From: Marsupella aquatica
Lineage: Eukaryota; Marchantiophyta
Direction of reading: 5' to 3'
Assembly: GCA_973895155.1 (NCBI GenBank)
Contig: OZ316891.1
Location: 4,402,001-4,466,000, forward strand
DNA: 64,000 nucleotides
In this document: piece by piece, positions 28,667 to 38,899 of the stretch
How positions within the stretch are numbered: position 1 is the stretch's first letter
Layout of the letters: every line of letters begins with the position of its first letter
The notes under the pieces: model-generated
What the model was told of the DNA's origin: nothing
What the model saw: the letters and a program-made list of their open reading frames with translations, nothing else
The model's database searches: none
Program-made: the position numbers and the translations under genes

Positions 28667-31617
28667 ATGCAGCCTGTGAAAGGAAGATTGCAGGGGTTGT
28701 CACATCCTGTGAATGCTTATGAGAAGGCCCGAAAGCGGAACATAGAGCATAATGTCAGCATTATGCGTGATCTAGGACTGGGGCCAGATTGCATGCTGAT
28801 GTGTGTGTTAAAATGTTTGTTGCAAATTTGATTCAGTAGATATATGGAGTTGTCAGGTTCATGTTCTGTTTTCATATTCCAGATTGGTCTCATACTAGTA
28901 TGGAACCTGTACATAAGTACCATTATTACTGTGTTGTAGATTCTGCTTGCATGTATGTTTGATCTGCATTGGTGTATGTTGATGATTGCTTTGTTCCTTA
29001 GAGACCCAACCACACATGTACAACGACAGAGAGAAAAGCCTGCATTGGTGAAAGGTACTTCAACTGGAACATTGCCAAAGAGGAGGAGCTCTAGACTATC
29101 ACAAGTTACGGAGGTGAACATGGCAGAGTCTGGTGATGATGGCTATGCCAGTGCTGGGTATGACACTGAGGATTCTGACATTGGAGGGTCAGAACCTAAG
29201 AGTGAACAACAGGTAATGCTTGAACTTCATCATCCTAAACCCTAAATCCTTGTCCTTGTTTCAAAGTATTTGTTAATATGCCTACGTTGTCCATGATGTA
29301 GGTACAGAAACAAAATTGTGGTCCTAAGAAGACTGGGCCTGGTAGAGGTGGGCTGGTGAGATGTTGGAAAGACCCAAACACTTGACTGTTATATGAAAGT
29401 GAGTGGATTGTACTGATATACCTTTTCAGTGTGTTTGGAAGTTGATATTCTACATTTTCCTAAAATTCATTGAAGTGCTTGGCGGTGTGTGTTTGTTTAG
29501 TGGTTCCATCAACATCTGAAGGCAGATCAGGTCAATTTGACGTACTATATTCCAGAGGATCTTCAGGTAATACAAATCTGCTCGTCATGCATATGCAAGT
29601 GCATTTGCTCAACTTTTCAATGCACATATTTTCTGAGTGAAAGCATGTGTGTGCATTGCAGGCGGGGCCTCTGAGATGCGCAGGGAATGAAGGCATGCTA
29701 AGAAGATGTTTGATAATGCTGCCAAAGTACGAAGGAATCAGGGAGATTTGCCCAAACACATTAAAGTGAGTATTGTACTTTTTTTGAATGTAGATTTAGA
29801 CATAGATCCTCTCTGTTTTTGTGTGTATAAAACCTGGACTATGCATAAATTCCAGAGTTATGAATTGACATTGCACGTGAAATGCAGATTTATGACAATG
29901 ATATTGATGATTCTGATCCCAACAAACAGTACTGGTTGGAGGAACTTCGTGGCAATGTACTCAGAATCTTTGATGTATCAAAGCCAAAATGGACTGATCA
30001 TCCACGAGTTCATATAACCAGTGTGTGGAAGAACATGGCAGCTGAGTGGAAGTACGTGGGTGGGGAATTTATTGACAACAAATTCCAGAGTCATTGTCGT
30101 GGCATATTGAAGAGAGAGCGCCATAAATGCATGTTTACTGGAAGAAAGTTTGCAATGAGGATCCAACCAAACCTGGGCCATCTGGTGTTGATCCAAAGAA
30201 ATGGGCAGCTTTGGTATCTCATTTCACCAGTCCAGCATTGATATCTTTGAGTAAACAGATGACTGATAAAAGAGCATGAGTGCAAGATACCAATCACTTT
30301 GGTAGAGGAGGGCATGCTGCAGCAGCAAAGAGAATGGTAAGCTGTCTATATCATTTTCACTATCAATTCTGTCTTGTTTGTGAATCTTGATAAAAACAGA
30401 CTTTGAGTTTCTCATTCATTGTGTGTTTGAACAGAAGCAAAAGAGAGGATCAAGCCCAGGTATATCTGACCTGAAAGAAAACCTTGGTAGTCAGGGTTCA
30501 TTGCCAAAGGTGACAATGAGCCCATCATTGGCAAGTGCAGAAGGTCAGACTGGTAGTTTTTTGGTGAGCAAAGGTGAGTCATTGGCAAGTGGGGAGGGTA
30601 AAAGTGCTAGCTTACTGGGGCAAGGATACAGACATGGATCAGCTGTGAGTATTGCCATTCCAATCTGATTTGTACATCATTTTCCATTTGATAGAGTGTT
30701 GTGTCGTTTGTTAGTTTGACAATGAGAATGTTGTGTTGGTTTGTGGTTCATTTACAGACCCCACATTCAAAAGAAGAGATCACTACCATTGGGGCTGTCA
30801 AATTGGATGTCGATGAGTTGAAAGGCATTGTGAAGGAGTTGACAAACATGATGACTATATGGATGGCACATCACTCCAGTAATGCACAAGTTCCAACATT
30901 TGTTCCTAGTCACAGTAAGTTGACTACAGCTACCAAAGAAGGTAGTAGAAAACGATCTCTTACTTTTTCAGGTGATAATGGAGGTAAAATTCTCTATCAT
31001 CTATTCACTGTCCATTCAATGTAATTATTGTGGTGTATATATGTCATTGTATGTTTATAATGTTCTTGCATGTTCTAGTGTGATTATATGTTGCTGGTGT
31101 ATACATGTTTGTTTATGCATTTCTCTTGTGTGTGTTTTATGACAGCATCTTTAGGGGAGCCTCCAGTGTCGCAAGGAAGACCAACTGACACAGCTAACAG
31201 TACTCTGAAGCAAACTGAATTGGAAGTGAACCTTTTGCCATCTAAGTTGCCCAAAGAAGCCATTTTAGATGCCTTTCAGTTGCCAGAGGATAAGTCGACT
31301 CAGTTGACACCAAATGTAACCCCAGAATCATCTGAGTTGCCAAAAGAAACTCCTGTTCCAAGTGAGCATGATGACACTCCATCAACTAGAAAGGGAAAGA
31401 AGAAAAGGAAGAAAGGATCTTCAGCAAATGCATCACCTGCATAGAAAAAACCAATGCAGTCTCCTAACCCCATTGCAAAGGTAAATGTGTGTTTGATTTG
31501 AGTGTTCTTCTATCTTTCAATTTCTGTTTATTGCATTTTTAACAAAATGTGTTGTTCACAGTTTGCAAGAGGAGATTTGGTGAAGATGAAGAGCGTTGTG
31601 GACAATTCCATGATAGT
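28667..31617 (+). pseudogene. CACTA second gene, TnpA/Transposase_24-like, spliced and decayed
   Basis: Probable start ATG at 28667; the first exon holds a YEKARKRNIEHN...LGL motif common in plant transposon DNA-binding proteins. Likely further exons begin after TTAG at 29002, GTAG at 29302, TTTAG at about 29501, TGCAG at about 29662 and TGCAG at 29887. The 29887-30340 exon carries a Transposase_24-like stretch (GVDPKKWAALVSHF; GRGGHAAAAKRM), but it needs a one-base frame change near 30125 and has an in-frame TGA at about 30277. Later low-complexity exons lie near 30434-30650, 30757-30985 and 31145-31444. The gene is cut at 31617 by an inserted LTR. The exon set is my reading of splice signals and is approximate. 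Confidence 0.6.
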
Positions 31618-31836
31618 TGTGGCACGTTTCCCAAGACCTCTAACCCCAAGAACTACCCTCAACCGATCGTAAACCACTTGTTTATGTCCGTCCTCTTGCC
31701 TTATGGCAGCTATTCGGCTTGGAAATGTGATACTCTCCTTCGATCCACACTTACCGGACCGATTCTTTCACTGGGCTTGTGAATTGTGCACAACTGAGAC
31801 ACCTAATTCCTCTTTAACTTCTTCAGGTATATTTGT

Positions 31837-31852
31837 ATTCCGCCCCCGGAAT
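31837..31852. promoter_or_regulatory. LTR palindrome ATTCCGCCCCCGGAAT (B2)
   Basis: Same TTCCG-N4-CGGAA arrangement as in families A and B with a different centre. Confidence 0.5.
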
Positions 31853-32524
31853 GTACCTCTACAACTTAATTTCTTAAGCCGGCTGAAGGTCTTTTTCAGA
31901 CTGACTCAACCCACACTTCACCGACTAGCACTCTCAATCCTCACTTTTCTCTCAGAGTTTGATTGGGCAGTCTCCAATCAGGACAATGCAATTGTATTTT
32001 GCTCAACAGTTCACCCTATCTGACTTAAATCGATCAAGCAACAGATATCATAACACTCAATTTCTTGGATGGCAAGAATCTGCGAACTATGCAACGAGGC
32101 CAACTCAATTCAAACAATTGCTCAAAAATCCAAGGGAACTGGTGGTTTACTGATACCCTGCGGTCTAGATTTAGCCGAGAGCTTCCTATGCTCACAACAA
32201 TACAGATTAACACTAAAGCCTTGACTAAGAAAAAGCCCTCGAAGCCACGCTACCCAGGTTTTTATCCTTGCAGCGCGTCCAGGGACAAACAACGGAAATC
32301 CTAACCACCACACACGGCCTTCCACCGCGATAATCCTACCAAAAAACTATCACCTCAAAACTTGAATAGCCCGGAACCCTGTGTGAACCGAGCATCTACT
32401 ACTACCTAAGCCGACAGGGCGCTACTTGCCCTGTCCCATCCTACAACGGCCGCGCCCTTCTGGCCCAAGCCCTTCTCCTACCGCCACGTCCTCCTTCCAA
32501 CCGATGACTGGCCCTCCTTAATTG

Positions 32525-33507
32525 TCAGATGACCGGGTGTAAGTCCGAATCTTCCGACTCTGCACCTTCTCCTGCCATCGGCCCCAGCCTGACCCCTTCG
32601 GCTTCCTCGACTTTGGGTTCTGGTTTGTCGGCCCCGGCCTCGGCCTCAGTCTCGGCATCCGCATCCTCCTGGGAAACGGCTTGGAGAGCCTTTGCCTTAA
32701 CTTCCTCAATCCAAGCCTTTTCCCCGATGTGCTCGGTCTCGATAACCCATGGTTTCACGTTCTGTGCGTCCATAGAAGCAGTACCATCATCTAAACCTGT
32801 TACTGCAGCTCCAAGTTGATCCACAGTACTTACCTCTACCACTGCTGCCTTCAGGGCCACAGTACCACAAATGTGAGCGGCCATACTCTCAACTTCCTCC
32901 GGAGTGGCTTTAAGGGCCTTAACTTTATTATCGCTTGGCCCCATGAACGTCTTTGCCAAGTTTGCCACCAACTGCATGGCTTTGCCCTCAGTCACGCTTG
33001 TCAACAGGGAGCTTGGCTTCGGCTTCGGCTTCACTATATTTCTACCTACCATACTACTGACGGGAAGCCTTTCAGTTGGTGACCCATATCCCGCTTTGGC
33101 ATACTTCTTTAATTTCTGCGTTTGATTGTCGGCACGCCTCTGCAACCCGATCATCTTATCCTTGGCCTCCTCCAGTTCCTGAGATACGTCTTCAACTTCA
33201 TCGTTAAGCCATAGTATTTCGGCCCTGGCCATCTTCAACTCCTCATTTAAGATCTGCACGATCTCCAACTCTTGCTTATCTCCAGCTGCTTTCAAGGAGT
33301 CGTTGATACCTTTCAGTTTTGTAACCTCGTTCGTCCATGCCTGCTTTGTCCTGGTTAGCTCCTCCTGAAGCTCCTTGCGTATCTGTTGAACCCGGTTTAG
33401 GTGATCATTGGCCACTGTGCACATGGCGTCATCATGCTTCTCACGCATGGCCTCCAACCGGTCGAGTAACTTATCATACTTCCTTTGGGCTTATGCCAAG
33501 GCCTTTG
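32525..33507 (-). pseudogene. LTR-encoded coiled-coil protein of family B2, C-terminal part
   Basis: Open frame of about 310 residues from an in-frame TAA at 33491-33493 down to 32525; beyond that stop the same frame (KALA) runs into the gap. It has no ATG at its head. Residues 1-110 are coiled coil ending in LQRRADNQTQKLKK, matching LQRRADNQTERLKK of the family-B LTR protein. The remainder is Ala/Glu-rich with an acidic end. It is thus the tail of the same protein type, broken by at least one nonsense codon. Confidence 0.7.
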
Positions 33508-33707
33508 NNNNNNNNNNNNNNNNNNNNNNNNNNNNNNNNNNNNNNNNNNNNNNNNNNNNNNNNNNNNNNNNNNNNNNNNNNNNNNNNNNNNNNNNNNNNN
33601 NNNNNNNNNNNNNNNNNNNNNNNNNNNNNNNNNNNNNNNNNNNNNNNNNNNNNNNNNNNNNNNNNNNNNNNNNNNNNNNNNNNNNNNNNNNNNNNNNNNN
33701 NNNNNNN
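33508..33707. other. Assembly gap (200 N)
   Basis: Run of 200 N, a round number typical of a gap of unknown true size. It separates the B2 LTR from the transposase fragment, so their junction cannot be read. Confidence 1.
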
Positions 33708-33914
33708 ATTCCACAGGGTAATTGTAATCCACCTCTATCCCATCCACAAACAACTCCTCCAGTTCTCTTATGAATGGTTCTAAGAAAGCATCCAAGCATT
33801 TCAGCTTTTTTTTTTCCTACGTCGTTGTCATCACATGGCGGGATAAAAAGAATAGGGATAGGCCGGTGGAATTTTGGTTTGAGACCCGGCGCTTAAAACT
33901 TGGACCTCTACAGT
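33708..33914 (-). pseudogene. Transposase-like fragment left of the family-C solo LTR
   Basis: The minus strand from 33795 encodes DAFLEPFIRELEELFVDG and ends at the gap with VDYNYPVE. This phrase resembles the region of plant Tnp2/KDZ-like transposases that precedes the catalytic core. It is probably the continuation of 37758-38899, separated by the solo LTR: with the LTR and one CCAGG removed, the two pieces join. The stretch 33800-33914 between them looks intronic. Confidence 0.5.
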
Positions 33915-33924
33915 CCAGGTGTCG

Positions 33925-33990
33925 CACCCCTACCCTGGGCCTTAAATCCGGGTTAGTGTCGTGGTGTGACCTTGACCACCAGTAGGGGTG
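33925..33990. other. Long-range stem near the LTR 3' end (C)
   Basis: CACCCCTAC (33925-33933) pairs perfectly with GTAGGGGTG (33982-33990), five bases from the LTR end, enclosing 48 nt. It is at the same location as the stems in A and B but of unrelated sequence. Confidence 0.65.
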
Positions 33991-34994
33991 AGGGTTCGGG
34001 CAAGGAGGTGTGTAGTGACCTTCATTAGCCCTAAGTCGGGCTAAACCGCTATACTTACTGGTATAACACTCGCATAATTTGTACTTGACATAGGTATATT
34101 TATTTTCCACCGCTGGAATTTTCCCTCAGTTAGTGACGCAGACTAACTCCCGACTTGGGGCTTTTCAAGCCATCGACGTGACAGGAACTTGTGACATGCA
34201 ATGAGTGGCAATCCCTACCATTAGTCTGCACCCGGTACATCCCTTAAAATGGCGCCTTTGCCCGGACAAAGCATACACACAACACCAGTTACTCTCAGAA
34301 ACATTAGGGGGAAAAGACTACATTTACTCAGCGAAGCATCAGTTTACATGGTTGACTCGACTTCAAAGGGGGTCAGCAGGCCCAACGGCAGTCGATGCCC
34401 AGTCTCTATGAGGCCCTGCCTCGCACTTGCCCAGCAAGCTCGACTCTGGCTCTCACTCCTTGGTACGCTCTGACCCTACTCAGGCCGGGACTCCCCGTGC
34501 CTCGCCTTTCTTTTGCTGAGATAACTAAGCCTTCTCCCCCTTCCCATCGCGGAAGGGGAAGCCTAAATACTACCATAGCGGAAGAGAACCGGAGGATACT
34601 ACCTTCCGGGGTACTACCTACTGACTAACTAACTGCTGACTACTGGTCGCGCTGCACTGACCGGTTGACCGTCGACTACGAGTGTGCCAACCGGAATGGC
34701 AGCGGCCAAGCCTACTGACAAACTCTAGTCCGTTGATGGACTCAATCCTACGTTGGCTGATCCTAATTGACCGGCCCTAATTCTTCCTACTGCCGCTAAT
34801 TGGCGCCTAATGACATTCATTCTGTCGTTACGCCTAACTAAAAGATGCCGCTGACTTAACCGCCTCGCACGGCGCCTGCTTCTACCCTTTGCTAACTACC
34901 CCTTATGTGTGTGCAGTGGTTGGACCAGGGCTGGTCCCCTTGTCGGGGCGAGACCTCGAGCCGCCTTGATCAGAGGTGGGCCCAGGTTTTCCCC

Positions 34995-37350
34995 GCTAGA
35001 GGACGAGCAGGGTGACGCGGTCCTGCAAAGCCTTGTTGTTCCGTAATGCTTCCTCTGCCTCGTTTGTAGCTTCATCGGCTTCAGTCTGGAGCCGCGCCAC
35101 CTCCAAGTTGAGCTGGTCGATGGTGTCGCGATGGACCTGGTCCTGTGCTAGCAATTTATCTCATTCGGCGGAGAGACTAGCCACCTGCTGTGCTGCCTAC
35201 AGAAATTGTTTGTTGAGGTCGGTCAGGCTGGTAACCCGAGCCAAAGATTCTGAGCGTAATTGAAGCACGGTGTCGTCTAGCTTCTTGAGTTCGGCCTGCG
35301 CTCCGCTCAACTCCTGGGTTAGTCCGTCCCTCTGTTCGACAGTGCGGACTAAATCCTCGCGGCGGGTCGTTGCCTCTTCCTCGAGGTGCTCTACCAGCAT
35401 CTGGAGATGCCCGATCTCATTCCCCTTCGCCATGAGTCCTTCTTCCAAGCGGCTGACGATCCGTGGTTGGTGCTCTAACATGAAGAAGGCTGGCTGAAAG
35501 TACGCCGAGGCTTGTTGTCCGATGTATGTCGCCAACTCCCCAGACATAGTCTGGCTAAACTTCTGGACCAGGTCGTAGGCCATGGTCCCCGGGGCTACTT
35601 GGTAGTCCTCCATCCTCTCGGGTACCGGTGGTTCCTCGGCAGGGGCAATGAGCTCCTCCGTAGTCAGCGCTGGGGAGGGGAAGGTTTCTTCAGGTGGTGG
35701 AGGGATTGGGGGTGGTTGTACTGCAGGTAGCGGAGGCTCAACGGAAGGAGGCGGTGGAATTTCCACAGAGGGCGGTTGCGGAGTATTAGTCGGGGCTTCC
35801 GGCTCGGGGTTTGTCCGAGGGACAGTAGTCCGCGTAGTCGGGGTTGCCTCCTCTGGGGCGGGAGTGACATTATCCGGGGCTGAGGTGGCCGTATTCTTTC
35901 CTCTGGCCTCCCGCCGTGCCTTGTACCAGGCGAGGATAATGGCGATATGACTTCCCAAGTAAGTCTTCCCTCCAATAGCCATACCACCCTGAGCCCGCTT
36001 CAGCTCCCCCGAGAATCTTTGGTAGAAGAATTGGGCCCAGTTTCGTTGTTTATACTGTTCCACTTGCACGATCGTGCAGAGGGAAATCTCGGATCGTGGC
36101 TCAATCATGTGTAGGGTAGTCCGTATGAAGTTAAGCCGCTCCATACAGGTTAAGTTGGTGCACGTCCCCTGCTTGTATCCGTTGTCCGTCTTACCCTCGG
36201 GTTTGAAGTGCCGCGGCGTATACTCCTTATCCCGAATTCGGATTTCCACCGGCACCGGCCCGGTTGGTAGGCCGAAAATTTGCGTTAACCGATGCTCCGT
36301 GAGTGATAAGGTCTGCCCCGAAACCTTGGTGGTCGACGCATCAGTGTCGAAATTGGAGATGAACTCACAAATCTCCTTCGCCCCGGCGGCGCACGGCCTC
36401 CATAGTAAGTGGGCGAACCGCTCCAACTGATGCTCCTTGAGATAGTCCGCATGTTCAAGTTTCTTGATCGCGATCCAGACTACCTCGGGGACGCGGATTA
36501 CCTGTAATAAGTTGGACTTCGGGTTATCCGGGGGCCGTCGGGTCTGGTTGGTCGGGGGGTTTGCCGGGGCAGGTGCAGGCGCGGCGTCGGTCCGTGTTGA
36601 TTCAGGGGCCGTCGTAGTCCTTGACCGCTTACGAGGATGCTGTTCGAGTTGCGGACTAGCTCGCTCGGAACCCGAAGGACACTCCGCGTTGATTACTGGA
36701 CGGACTTGGGACTGGTTCGGCAGTACTCCGGTGGTCATCGGTTGAGGCGCTGGGGTAGCCATATCCCAATTGAAGGCGTTGGAGCTTTCCCCGAGGAACG
36801 TGAGATTACGTGCCACTTCCCGTTGTCTGCTGATGTCTTCTTGGCACTTTTCGGCTGCGATTTGCTGGTCTAGGTACCTCGGAATCTTGTTGAACTCCGC
36901 TTGAGTAAGCCGCTGGTTGCCCTTCAGCTTAAAGAACTTAGCTGGAACCTCAAGAATCGCCTCTGCTACCGATCTAAGCCCTTCCTCGCTGAGATATAGT
37001 TCGGTGATGTAGTCTCGCAGCTCGTTATAGCTAGAATCCCTGGTGATGGCTGTCCTTTCGCAATTAACCAGTGCTACCTTGGTTACCAGCTTCGCGTACC
37101 TTCGTTCGTAAGCGGCTTTCTCGGGGCAAGAGTACCAGTAAGTCTCGGAGAACTTAGCACCTACCTCACCAAACAAGGTCCAAAATCCCAAGGCTGTGAG
37201 GGTCATACTAACCTCGTAGTCCGGTTCATTGCGTCCACGTTCCCACCTGGCTAGTCCTTTTTCGCGGAGGCCTCGCTCATCCTGACTAAATCTCGCCACA
37301 TTCCGCTCTTCTCCCTCGATAATTTCCTCGTAAAGGTCGACTGGATTCAA
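34995..37350 (-). pseudogene. LTR-encoded protein of family C (717-codon frame plus broken tail)
   Basis: Open frame 37350-35197, preceded directly by a TGA. The first internal ATG is about residue 48, so the true start is unclear. N-terminal helical region, nuclear-localisation-like RKRSR near residue 235, then an ICEFISNFDTD...LTEHRLTQIFGLP block parallel to the family-B protein, a Pro/Thr-rich linker (about 480-580) and a coiled coil from about 640. The coil continues in frame beyond a TAG at 35194-35196 and a TGA near 35157-35159 (VASLSAE, then DKLLAQDQ...) to about 34995. Restoring those codons is the simplest explanation for the original length. No membrane segment or catalytic motif is seen. 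Confidence 0.7.
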
Positions 37351-37735
37351 TCAAAAAGGCGAGCGGATGGCAGCGTTCGTGAATTCCAAAAAGGTAAACG
37401 TGAGCGAATGGCCCGCAGTGCCATCGGCTCCTCTCTTATGGGGGTGCCAGGACGAGCCCGAGCGTGAGAAGGTCAGGCTGTTTGGTCATTAATAACGAGC
37501 TAAAGTCGGCGTCTCGGTCCAAGCGTGATTCTTCTAACTGATTTTTACTCCGCTGCCGCCACCGTACCTCGGTCGTGCGTAATAATCCCTTTCCTGAACT
37601 CGTAATTATTCGATTATCTTAACCTACTCCTAATCTAATCATAATGGCAACTTGGCGGCTATACGTGCTATTCTACGCTATGGCTACGGTCCTTATGACC
37701 GTATAAGTCCTAATCTTCGACCTGGGTTCGGTCAA

Positions 37736-37756
37736 GTGACATGTTGCCCATGTCAC
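37736..37756. other. Terminal hairpin at the LTR 5' edge (C)
   Basis: GTGACATG-TTGCC-CATGTCAC: perfect 8-bp arms, one base from the LTR end, matching the position of the A and B hairpins. Confidence 0.85.
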
Positions 37757-37757
37757 A

Positions 37758-38899
37758 CCAGGTGCTTTTGTGGGCAGTCTTGGCAGACTGAAATCCATCC
37801 CAGTGTGCCATGAGTGCAATATTTCGGGGATCACCCTGCATGCGGTGGGTCATACTAGTTAGACAAAAGTTACCCTAAATACCCTGGTCTAACTAAATAA
37901 CCCATAAATACCCTAAACATACCCATACCATACCTTGGTCATACAAAAGTGCGCAACAACCGTAACGCAAGAAGAAATCACTAACCTTTGCAAAAAAAAT
38001 TGGGGCCGTGACTCGAGATCTGCAATTTGAGCATTGGAAGTCGTATTGTTTGTTGATATTATCCCAGTTGGCAGTATCCAACAACTCAGGACATTTATTT
38101 GGTATTGTTGAATAGCAAGCATAACAGCTTTGGCATAACACGGGAATCTCAAACTATGTGCCAGTGTCCCAAAAGTAGGATAGCTCGGAAGCACGGTAGC
38201 CGTCCCACCATTCCTTGTACACGGGTCTGGGCATGGAATCCTTCTTAAACCACTTATCTTTGTCCCTCCACATTGCCTGGAACGCATGACAAACAAACCG
38301 ACTGCTACATAACTTCCGCAACATGGGACCAATGGGGAAATATTCAAACCGGAGCATCTCCTTGCGAGCCGTGCTGCAACCATCCAATGGGCAACGTTCC
38401 GAACAACGCAAACAATCCCTGGCTAGATGCCACTCGTCCCTGCAATTGAACAACTGCACTTCAATCCAGTTCGGACATTGTAGTCATCTTGGTGCGATGG
38501 CAGTAGGACTACGAGAGCATGCCAGTTTGGCTTCTGTCCAATACACATTCTCCACCGCTGCATTTTTGGCATACCATATGCCTCAAACGTGCCACACAAA
38601 CCCTTGAATGATGACAATGCATCAATTCCATGGCGTCCTCCGTCCCATGTCACACCAGCGTGCCTCAGGAGTGCGCCCAGTCCTACATTTGTCATATCGA
38701 ATGGAGGGTTGGGTGAAGGTGTCAAATTTGTAGATGGGGGAATCTGAATCTTCCCGAACAACATTTTCAAAATGCTATCCTGCAATGCCTGAGGCATTTT
38801 AGCCTCGTCAAGCATTGATTGTAACCTCCAAGTCTGTCGATAAATTGCTTCGTCCACGGTCAATATTCTTTGAGGCATTATGTGGATACCATACTGCAT
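37758..38899 (-). pseudogene. Transposase-like gene, Tnp2/KDZ type, frameshifted
   Basis: Minus-strand pieces in alternating frames: 38899-38423 (ATG at 38897-38899, MQYGIHIMPQ), then a shift near 38460 into a Cys/His-containing part (NCRDEWHLARDCLRCSERC; MLRFEYFPIGPM; FQAMWRDKDKWF), then another shift near 38150 to a CQSCYACY...CSNCRSRV part. The layout (Cys clusters, then AF-x-MWR, then WDGYRASE) looks like the N-terminal region of plant Tnp2/KDZ-like transposases. At least two frameshifts disable it. The split partner is at 33708-33914. Family assignment is by general resemblance only. Confidence 0.5.

Larger units (their letters stand above)
31618..33507 (-). repeat. B-related LTR (family B2), 3' part, running into the gap
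   Basis: Begins TGTGGCACG (so the LTR ends CGTGCCACA in element orientation), carries the palindrome ATTCCGCCCCCGGAAT at 31837-31852 and the C-terminal coiled-coil end of an LTR ORF with the QRRADNQT...LKK motif also found in family B. It is clearly diverged from B. The 5' part of the LTR lies in, or was lost with, the assembly gap, so no TSD can be tested (the left flank is ATAGT). Confidence 0.75.
33920..37757 (-). repeat. Solo LTR of family C (3838 bp, TSD CCAGG)
   Basis: Starts TGTGACATGGGCAAC at 37757 and ends GGTGCGACA at 33920 (element orientation), flanked on both sides by CCAGG (33915-33919 and 37758-37762). There is no internal region, so it is a solo LTR left by LTR-LTR recombination. 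It encodes a 717-codon ORF and shares with A and B the terminal hairpin and the 3' stem. The segment 34107-34286 recurs at 1-179. Confidence 0.88.
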
